From assembly GCA_043718505.1 (NCBI GenBank), contig JAYSVN010000021.1, positions 1 to 5,764 of the forward strand: a DNA stretch of 5,764 bases. Direction: 5' to 3'. The DNA comes from JAGOSA01 sp043718505. GTDB lineage: Bacteria; Patescibacteriota; Minisyncoccia; Phycocordibacterales; UBA9973. The position numbers and the translations under genes were made by a program. The stretch's first letter is position 1. Each line of letters starts with the position of its first letter. The notes below the pieces were generated by a model, which was not told the DNA's origin, made no database searches, and was given only the letters and a program-made list of their open reading frames with translations. Shown here piece after piece: positions 1 through 5,132 of the stretch.

Positions 1-41
1 TTTTTATTTTTTCTTAATTAAAAATTAAGGCGAGAAATTAA

Positions 42-2579
42 TTACTGTACTTCACAATTAAGTGCATTGATCTTAGCACGTGTTGCTACACCGACAGCAC
101 CGGTTGGTGATGTAAGTTTAAGCGGTGCCAGGATTTCAGCCTTATGCTTTGTCTGGAACATTTTCACTGCATTATAAGTCATTGTACCGAAGTAGCCAGT
201 GACCGGAAGTTTTGTACCCATCTTGCTGTTGAGGAATGTCTGAAGTTTCTTAACATTTGAAACTGAATTCTTTCTGCTTGCTCTCAAAAGATTTTTATCG
301 AGCAAGTTTGTGCATGTTGCGCCGAGAACTTGGCCGTTATTAGTAGTTCCGCCTATGTTTGGTGTAACTGTTGGAGTAGTTGTCGGAGTTTGGTAAATCC
401 AGCCGCCGCCACCGCCACCACCTCCTCCGTATACAACGACTGTAGCAGCTGCCTCAACTACGACTGTGCGCGTAACAGTATTGCTAACGAGGTTTTGTGA
501 ATCGCGAACGATGTATGAAAGCGTATACGTACCGACAGTGGCTGTATCAACAGTTCCTGTTCGAACTATATTGGCTGTAATATTACCGTCTTCACTATCT
601 GTAGCTGTAGCGCCTGGATCAGTGAATGTGCTGCCAACAGTAAGTGTCATAGAGGCTGCACCTGTAAGTGTGACGACTGGGGCTTGGTTTGGTGTTACTA
701 CAACTGCACTAACGATTACAGTACGTGTTGTATTTGCAGAAAGACCACCTGCGTCAGTTACAGTGTATGTACGAGTGTACGTACCGGCAGTTGCTGTATT
801 GACAGTTCCAGTGACTACGATTTGAGCAGTGAGGTTACCGCTTTCTAGATCGCTGGCAATTGCGCCTGGATCTGTAAATGTATCGCCGACTGTCAAATTC
901 ATAGTTGCATTACCATTTAGCGCAATAGTTGGAGCTTGGTTAGGTGGCAACGGAGAAGCCATGAGCGGGAGCACGTCGTGAACAGTTTTAACCATAATAG
1001 GATTGAGAACAGCATCTCTTTTGTTTTTTATGATATCAACAATTTGCTGAAAACGAGCTGGGGTAACGCCGCCTTCTTCACCATTACTACTAAGAAGTGC
1101 CGGATCATTAACCTGGTGGAAAGTGAGTACGAGCCAGAGTTTATTATTTCCTGCCTCATCAACCCATTCCTGAATACGAGAAAGGGGTACATCCATATCA
1201 ATAACTTGATTCTTGAGCACAAGCTTGTCGCTGTAGCGATTATTGAAACCAGGATCGATAGAACGGGCAGCCGTAATGCCGGCACCACTTACCAAACTTT
1301 TGATTGCGTCATTGTAGCCGCCATTTGGGTAAGCGAATGTATCAACTGGAGTTGCGCCAATAGTATTGAGCGCGGTTTTTGAACCAGAAATTTGAGCAGC
1401 TGGTGTAGTTGATCCGCCTGCTGGTTGATAGGCACACAGGGCCAAACTTGGAAGTGTAATCAAATTACAGTGATGAACTGTATGGGCACCAATTTCATGG
1501 CCCAGAGACTGAAGACCGAGAACTTGACCCTTAGTCATGTAGCCTGAATTATAGACATTGAGTACAGGGTTACTGGCTGAAAGCGTATCAGTACTTGCAT
1601 GAGAAATAGAAATAGGTGTTGCTGATTGAAGTGCAGGAAGATTAATAATGAATGCTGCCTGAGCGTTTGTTCCAGGTGCAAGTGTGCCGAGAGTAAGTGT
1701 TCCCGGAGTACCGTTAGCGGCAGTGTAATCTACTGTCACTGTGCTTGTACTGACAGCACTGTAAGTGTCAGAAAAGCGAAAGACTGAGCTACTTGGATCT
1801 ACGAAAATTTCGGACCAGGTCGTAGCGGTTGCATTTGATGTTGTGACAATGTGTTGATTTGGATCAGTAAATATGTCATATGAAGCTAGTTCCATCGGAT
1901 GAGAAATGATATAGAAGGTCGCGGCCATATTTGCAGCGCTAAGAATTGGTCGGCCATTATCGTACTGTGAGGCCCAACCATCATCAAAAGTGATTGATAC
2001 TATTCCCTGTGAAAATTGATTTTCTGCAGCAGTTTGTACTTGTGCAAAAAAATGATCGTCAGTTGTTAATTCTCCGACAGATTGAAGGACATGGAAAACC
2101 GAGGCTGAAGTAACCCCGACCGGAATAGTAAAATCTTGTGAACCATTAGCCCAAGCCCCAGATGAAGATGGGATTGTAGCGATTTGTTCAAAAAACATAG
2201 TATTGTCAGTGCGAGTGTAGGCTACATAAAGGTAGGTAGGGACATTTGATTGGTAGCGATCAGCAAAACGGTAGAGAGCGCCGCTTTCAACCGGCACACT
2301 GTCAAAAACCCACTTAGCGTCACCATTAGTATGTGAGGTGATCGCAATCTTTAAAACCTTTGTTGTGTCCGGAAGGGTTTCCCAGGTTAAGGCACGGTCA
2401 TTCGTGCCAAAGCCACCGAGACTCCAGTGATGAGGCAGTGTTGTGCCTGTTTCAACTGATGGATTCTGGATAAGATTAGGGCCAATAGCACTGGAATATT
2501 TTGGCAGGAAAGTAGCACCAAAAACGACCATCGTGGCTACAAAAACGACTGTTAATTTTTTCATATGTTTCTTCATCAT
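42..2579 (-). CDS. Secreted, wall-binding multidomain polysaccharide deacetylase (CE4/NodB)
   Basis: Predicted extracellular N-deacetylase acting on an N-acetylated polysaccharide, probably the product of the glycosyltransferase encoded upstream. Visible in order: a signal peptide (residues 1 to about 31, KK-rich start, hydrophobic core, SSA cleavage site, no lipobox Cys); a jelly-roll carbohydrate-binding-like region (about 33-185, opening NLIQNPSVE); a NodB catalytic domain (about 188-540); two Ig-like DUF5011-type repeats (547-709); nine glycines (718-726) in a Thr/Pro linker; and a peptidoglycan-binding repeat (about 757-842, LPVTGYFGTMTYNAVKMFQ). The metal and catalytic residues are complete: D199-D200 in TFDDGW, H366 and H370 in HTVHH, FAYPNGGY at 415-422, and H488 in LTFH. 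About 105 extra residues sit between motifs 1 and 2. Paired Cys at 371/382 and 756/842 could form disulfides. Met1, Met2 and Met6 are all possible starts; Met6 gives a neater signal peptide, and none has a good ribosome-binding site. A peptidoglycan or chitin substrate remains possible. The family call is secure; the substrate is not. Confidence 0.93.
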   Translation of the reverse strand: MMKKHMKKLTVVFVATMVVFGATFLPKYSSAIGPNLIQNPSVETGTTLPHHWSLGGFGTNDRALTWETLPDTTKVLKIAITSHTNGDAKWVFDSVPVESGALYRFADRYQSNVPTYLYVAYTRTDNTMFFEQIATIPSSSGAWANGSQDFTIPVGVTSASVFHVLQSVGELTTDDHFFAQVQTAAENQFSQGIVSITFDDGWASQYDNGRPILSAANMAATFYIISHPMELASYDIFTDPNQHIVTTSNATATTWSEIFVDPSSSVFRFSDTYSAVSTSTVTVDYTAANGTPGTLTLGTLAPGTNAQAAFIINLPALQSATPISISHASTDTLSASNPVLNVYNSGYMTKGQVLGLQSLGHEIGAHTVHHCNLITLPSLALCAYQPAGGSTTPAAQISGSKTALNTIGATPVDTFAYPNGGYNDAIKSLVSGAGITAARSIDPGFNNRYSDKLVLKNQVIDMDVPLSRIQEWVDEAGNNKLWLVLTFHQVNDPALLSSNGEEGGVTPARFQQIVDIIKNKRDAVLNPIMVKTVHDVLPLMASPLPPNQAPTIALNGNATMNLTVGDTFTDPGAIASDLESGNLTAQIVVTGTVNTATAGTYTRTYTVTDAGGLSANTTRTVIVSAVVVTPNQAPVVTLTGAASMTLTVGSTFTDPGATATDSEDGNITANIVRTGTVDTATVGTYTLSYIVRDSQNLVSNTVTRTVVVEAAATVVVYGGGGGGGGGWIYQTPTTTPTVTPNIGGTTNNGQVLGATCTNLLDKNLLRASRKNSVSNVKKLQTFLNSKMGTKLPVTGYFGTMTYNAVKMFQTKHKAEILAPLKLTSPTGAVGVATRAKINALNCEVQ
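453..941 (-). repeat. Tandem Ig-like domain repeats inside the deacetylase gene
   Basis: Two copies of an approximately 84-codon unit (252 bp period) encode residues 547-630 and 631-709. Both begin NQAP, continue with LTVG and TFTDPGA, then GN(L/I)TA, a TGTV(N/D)TAT(A/V)GTYT strand, and end with a TRTV(I/V)V strand. This is the usual pattern of DUF5011/HYR-like Ig folds that act as spacers or adhesion modules in surface proteins. The two copies have clearly drifted at DNA level, so this is an old domain duplication and not a recent one. Confidence 0.85.
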
Positions 2580-2617
2580 AATGTTAATAAATGCTAATGA
2601 TTAATATAAAATAAACA

Positions 2618-2633
2618 ACGGCAAGATGGCCGT
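2618..2633 (-). terminator. Possible attenuator hairpin in the deacetylase leader
   Basis: On the minus strand ACGGC and GCCGT form a 5-bp stem around a CATCTT loop, followed directly by TGTTTATTTT. It is a GC-rich island in otherwise AT-rich leader DNA, about 40 nt downstream of the likely transcription start and about 40 nt before the start codon. The shape is that of a weak intrinsic terminator or pause. The stem is short, so it may only be a leader hairpin. Confidence 0.3.
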
Positions 2634-2676
2634 ATATATGGGGTACCTATGCTCTTTAGTCTGGAAACTCCGTCAT

Positions 2677-2706
2677 ACCATATACTGTATAGTGGGGTTG
2701 TGTCAA
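2677..2706 (-). promoter_or_regulatory. Promoter of the deacetylase gene
   Basis: A perfect -35 box TTGACA (minus strand, 2706-2701) is followed by two -10 candidates: TATATG at 2684-2679 (16-bp spacer) or TATGGT at 2682-2677 (18-bp spacer), each matching 4 of 6 consensus bases. Transcription would start near 2670 and leave a leader of about 90 nt. This suggests the deacetylase can be transcribed separately from the two genes upstream of it, although read-through from them is also possible because no terminator is evident after 2763. Confidence 0.5.
2678..2695. promoter_or_regulatory. Imperfect dyad overlapping the promoter, candidate operator
   Basis: The arms CCATATAC (2678-2685) and GTATA-g-TGG (2687-2695) flank a central T. 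The inner 11 bp (2681-2691) form a perfect odd-length palindrome, and one extra G interrupts the right arm. The dyad covers the spacer and -10 of the deacetylase promoter, where a repressor would act. No regulator gene is in the window, and AT-rich palindromes arise easily by chance. Confidence 0.3.
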
Positions 2707-2762
2707 TAGCCTGATATTTAGATTTTGAAAATGGATTTTTCATAGTTTTTTTCATTTTGCGT

Positions 2763-3056
2763 CTATCGCTTTAAAATTGGTTCTTTGGCCAAGGCCGGCT
2801 GAGCTGGCTGTGTCCCTCGATCGATCATCTTCCAGGTTGCTCTTGAATCATTGAGACCTTTGGCGACAAAAAACACACAAACGTATCCGACATAAACAGC
2901 GATAAGAACAATGATGCTGGCTGAGAGAAACAGGCGCAATCGCGGTGCCAAAATAAATGGTTTTTTTATACTTACAAAGCCGAAGAGGCCGGCAATTTTT
3001 CTGACGCCAACAACAATGAGGTGTACGATAAATGTTAATCCGGTAGGTAAAAACAT
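2763..3056 (-). CDS. Small membrane protein, possible IcaD/PgaD-like synthase partner
   Basis: I do not recognise this protein by sequence. It is 97 residues, with a moderately hydrophobic N-terminal segment (about 7-29), a basic stretch (KK at 31-32, then RLR at 39-41), a strong membrane span (about 42-65, rich in I, V, Y and A), and a polar tail rich in Ala, Pro, Lys and Arg. One or two membrane segments are therefore expected. Its ATG lies one nucleotide after the TAA stop of the glycosyltransferase, so the two are almost certainly co-transcribed and translationally coupled; only a weak purine run (GAGAGAG, 12 nt upstream) could serve as a ribosome-binding site. In icaADBC and pgaABCD loci a small two-span protein (IcaD is about 100 residues) sits beside the GT2 synthase and is needed for full activity. 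Size, topology and position match that role, but no sequence motif proves it. Confidence 0.75.
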   Translation of the reverse strand: MFLPTGLTFIVHLIVVGVRKIAGLFGFVSIKKPFILAPRLRLFLSASIIVLIAVYVGYVCVFFVAKGLNDSRATWKMIDRGTQPAQPALAKEPILKR

Positions 3057-3057
3057 A

Positions 3058-4074
3058 TTACATTCTTACTCTCTCTGGATGGAACCAGACGAGATTTTTC
3101 TTACTCTGAACGACCTCCTTGAAACCTTGCTCAAGGAAAATATATGCATTGATATAAATGAGGAGCGGATAGATGAGCGGAACATAGAGCATGTCAAAAC
3201 GATTTTCTTTGTAAGCAGCATAGAGGGCAAAGAGCATATTGAAACTAAGGTTTCCAAGCCAAAAGAGAGCGGCATAATAGAAATTAATGAAAGGCAAAAG
3301 GAACAGTAACGTTGAAAATAGTATGCCTTCTGTATAAATAAGTGACATTTCAAGGGCACGTGTTGGTTTGGAGTACATGACTGAAAAATGCTTCTTCAGA
3401 CTTTGCCAGCCGCCGCCATACCAGCGCCGCATTTGATTGATATATTGAGAAAGTTTGGCAGGATCTTGGGTATATGAAATTGCTTCCCGAGTGTAAGCGA
3501 TTTTGAAACCAAATTTATGGAGCTTGTAAGTAAAGTCGAGGTCTTCAGTTAAGGTATCGTGATCAAAGCCAAGATATTTTCGGAAAATGTCAGTGCGAAA
3601 TGCGCCGGCTGCTCCGGAAATAACGAAAATAAAATTAATGTAGCTTTGCGCTAGTTTGTGAAAGTGATGACTGATTGAATATTCAAATGCACGGCAGGCA
3701 GTGAGCCAATTGTATGGCAGGCTTTTAACCATACCGGAAACAGCGGCAACCTTTTCATCAGCAAAAGCTTTTTCAATTGCTTCAGTAAAAGTATTATTGA
3801 GTTTTGTATCGCCGTCAGTAGCGACAAAGACATCTCCGACAACATGAGGAATGCCGTGTTCCTGAGCACGACTCTTATTGCCGGTAGCTTTCGGAATAGT
3901 GAGGACTTCAATTTTTTTACCGAATGATGCCAGGATTTCACCACTCTTATCAGTCGAGCCATCGTTGATCACTAAGATCTGATCGAAGGGTCTGGTTTGG
4001 GAAAGACAAGATTCCACGCAAGCGCGGATGGATTTTTCTTCATTGTGGCATGGTATGACAACGCTGATTTTCAT
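3058..4074 (-). CDS. Membrane glycosyltransferase family 2, processive synthase type (PgaC/IcaA-like)
   Basis: This inverting GT-A enzyme would polymerise sugars from a UDP-sugar on the cytoplasmic face. The catalytic domain starts at residue 1 (MKISVVIPCHNEE). Visible motifs are NDGS with D38, the DxD pair D87/D89 in TDGDT, an SGAAGAFR acceptor-region motif (153-160), TED at 176-178 with the catalytic base candidate D178, and Q214-M-R-R-W218, the QxxRW signature of processive synthases such as PNAG, hyaluronan, chitin and cellulose synthases. Three or more C-terminal membrane spans follow (about 247-265, 266-288, 296-315) and could form an export channel. At 338 residues it is shorter than IcaA or PgaC (roughly 410-440) because it lacks their N-terminal membrane spans. 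It is the first gene of a cluster with a small membrane protein and a deacetylase, which favours an amino-sugar polymer. Hyaluronan-like or other beta-glycans cannot be excluded. No Shine-Dalgarno sequence precedes the ATG. Confidence 0.9.
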   Translation of the reverse strand: MKISVVIPCHNEEKSIRACVESCLSQTRPFDQILVINDGSTDKSGEILASFGKKIEVLTIPKATGNKSRAQEHGIPHVVGDVFVATDGDTKLNNTFTEAIEKAFADEKVAAVSGMVKSLPYNWLTACRAFEYSISHHFHKLAQSYINFIFVISGAAGAFRTDIFRKYLGFDHDTLTEDLDFTYKLHKFGFKIAYTREAISYTQDPAKLSQYINQMRRWYGGGWQSLKKHFSVMYSKPTRALEMSLIYTEGILFSTLLFLLPFINFYYAALFWLGNLSFNMLFALYAAYKENRFDMLYVPLIYPLLIYINAYIFLEQGFKEVVQSKKNLVWFHPERVRM

Positions 4075-4082
4075 TGGTAATT

Positions 4083-4123
4083 AAGGTTAAAACAGCAAAA
4101 TAACCCCTTGGCATTCGCTAAGG
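4083..4123 (-). promoter_or_regulatory. Paired hairpins in the glycosyltransferase leader
   Basis: In the minus-strand leader, CCTTAGC and GCCAAGG form an outer hairpin (4123-4106, one A-C mismatch). GGTTA and TAACC form a second hairpin directly after it (4105-4085) with a T-rich loop. The AAGG arm of the first hairpin can instead pair with a second CCTT at 4086-4083, so two folds compete. This could be an attenuator or a translation switch about 10 nt ahead of the ATG. The stems are short and the regulatory role is inferred. Confidence 0.3.
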
Positions 4124-4158
4124 AATTAAAATGAACTGAGATCAATAAGAACACTTTT

Positions 4159-4186
4159 ATATTAGCATTTTTGGATATTATGTCAA
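4159..4186 (-). promoter_or_regulatory. Promoter of the glycosyltransferase operon
   Basis: On the minus strand a perfect -35 TTGACA (4186-4181) is separated by 16 bp from TAATAT (4164-4159), which is preceded by TGC, giving an extended -10. A TATAAA overlapping its downstream edge is an alternative with a longer spacer. Transcription would begin near 4152, leaving a leader of about 78 nt before the ATG at 4074. Confidence 0.6.
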
Positions 4187-4210
4187 ATTGTGCATAAATA
4201 CCAAGGCTAT

Positions 4211-4239
4211 TTGCCTAAAAAGACTTCATCTGCTATAGT
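4211..4239 (+). promoter_or_regulatory. Promoter of the rpsB-tsf operon
   Basis: The -35 TTGCCT (4211-4216), a 17-bp spacer, and the -10 TATAGT (4234-4239) preceded by TGC make a good extended -10 promoter. Transcription would start near 4246, giving a leader of about 150 nt. A weaker alternative is TTGGAT (4171-4176) with ATAAAT or CATAAA near 4193-4199, which would overlap the glycosyltransferase promoter itself. Confidence 0.55.
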
Positions 4240-4246
4240 TTTGCCG

Positions 4247-4377
4247 AAGCCCGTATGTCGAAATAGGGTTTTACTTTTAGCAACATTTCTAATAATTGTG
4301 CTAACAAAGTTTTATAGGAAGCAAGACGGACCACTAGGGTCAAGAAGAGAATTCTCACTCTCTCCAAGAACCGTCTG
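4247..4377 (+). promoter_or_regulatory. Structured 5' leader of rpsB
   Basis: Three consecutive foldable elements fill the leader. First, AAGCCC-g-TAT pairs with ATAGGGTTT around GTCGAA (4247-4271) and is followed by TACTTTT, which is terminator-like. Second, TTAGCA-a-CA pairs with TG-TGCTAA (4277-4304). Third, AGACGG (4324-4329) pairs with CCGTCT (4371-4376) and encloses two small hairpins: GACC/GGTC around ACTAG (4329-4341) and either the GAGAATTCTC palindrome (4347-4356) or AGAGA/TCTCT (4346-4363). This is a three-way-junction shape ending 19 nt before the ATG. S2 is known to repress its own operon through the rpsB leader in gamma-proteobacteria; a similar feedback is plausible here but not shown. 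No recognised riboswitch or T-box signature was found. Confidence 0.4.
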
Positions 4378-4395
4378 TTAAATCAATAAATAATT

Positions 4396-5094
4396 ATGGA
4401 AACAATCGATCCAAGCATCGAAAAGCTTTTTGCCACTGGTGCTCACTACGGATACACACGCACACGCCGACATCCGTCGGTTAAAAATCACATTCTGACC
4501 ACAAAAAATGGTACGGATATTATTAACGTCGAACATACAAAAGAACAGCTTGATGCAGCCAAAACATTTATTAGTGAGGTTGCCGCAAAAGGTGGCGTTA
4601 TTCTTTTTGTCGGTACAAAACCAGAAGCCCGCGCAATTGTTGAACGTGTAGCCTCAACACTTGGTATGCCATACATTGTCGAACGCTGGGTTGGCGGTAT
4701 TCTCACCAACTGGAGTGAAATCAAAAAGCGTACTCACAAGCTCGAAGATCTTCGCGGCAAAAAAGAGCGCGGCGAACTTGATATGTATACAAAAAAAGAA
4801 CGTCTCCTTATCGATGCTGAAATCGGCAAAATGAGTAGATTTTTCTCAGGCCTCGTCGGCATGACAAAGCTTCCTGATGCGCTCGTTATCGTTGACGGGA
4901 AGGAAGAAAACATTGCTATCAAAGAAGCCCGTGTCGCACGCATTCCTGTTATTGCTATTACCAATACTGACAACGATATTCGCGGTATTGACTACCCTAT
5001 CATGGGTAATGACGCTTCACGCTCATCAATTACTCACATCATTGAAGAAATTGAAGGCGCAATAAAAAGTGCTACAATTACAGCTCTGCCGTAA
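4396..5094 (+). CDS. rpsB: 30S ribosomal protein S2
   Basis: Structural protein of the small ribosomal subunit, located on the back of the 30S between head and body. The 232 residues cover the whole family, close to the usual length for bacterial S2. Recognisable segments are the N-terminal LFATGAHYGYTRTRRHPSV (11-29), the central RWVGGILTNW signature (97-106), the basic coiled region KKERGELDMYTKKERLLID (122-140), PDALVIVDGKEE (160-171), and PVIAITNTDNDI followed by GNDASRSS (204-211). The HYGYTRTRRHP variant is the type seen in candidate-phyla bacteria, where other bacteria usually have HFGHxxxxWNP. The ATG at 4396 is the only start giving a normal N-terminus. It is preceded by AT-rich sequence with no Shine-Dalgarno motif. 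It is followed by tsf after 38 bp, the order conserved across most bacteria. Confidence 0.97.
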   Translation: METIDPSIEKLFATGAHYGYTRTRRHPSVKNHILTTKNGTDIINVEHTKEQLDAAKTFISEVAAKGGVILFVGTKPEARAIVERVASTLGMPYIVERWVGGILTNWSEIKKRTHKLEDLRGKKERGELDMYTKKERLLIDAEIGKMSRFFSGLVGMTKLPDALVIVDGKEENIAIKEARVARIPVIAITNTDNDIRGIDYPIMGNDASRSSITHIIEEIEGAIKSATITALP

Positions 5095-5132
5095 GTAAAA
5101 ATTAATTAATAATAAAAATATTTTTGTTCATT

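Noticed and set aside
13..29. Perfect AT-only hairpin CTTAATT/AATTAAG just after the deacetylase stop
   Set aside because: On the minus strand it is followed by A residues, not T, and the stem has one G-C pair, so it is not a convincing intrinsic terminator for this gene. The T-run at 1-12 could belong to a terminator outside the window.
936..1382. Plus-strand open frame of 148 codons opposite the deacetylase
   Set aside because: It is antisense to the conserved NodB domain and has no recognisable protein features.
2594..2755. A 53-codon minus-strand frame (begins MKKTMKNPFSKSKY) between the small membrane protein gene and the deacetylase
   Set aside because: It spans the TTGACA promoter, the dyad and the leader hairpin, has no ribosome-binding site, and its end has no protein-like pattern. 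A real small peptide cannot be fully excluded, but the regulatory explanation is stronger.
4311..4345. Possible SRP RNA-like GGAAGCA segment
   Set aside because: The partner strand and the surrounding helix 8 sequence of SRP RNA are absent, so the match is too short to mean anything.
4190..4381. A 63-codon open frame with a GTG start ahead of rpsB
   Set aside because: It overlaps the likely promoter and all the leader hairpins, has no ribosome-binding site, and its product resembles no protein. It is better explained as open by chance.
5114..5125. AAAAATATTTTT palindrome between rpsB and tsf
   Set aside because: It has no G-C pairs and lies inside an operon where termination is not expected. 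It is ordinary AT-rich spacer.
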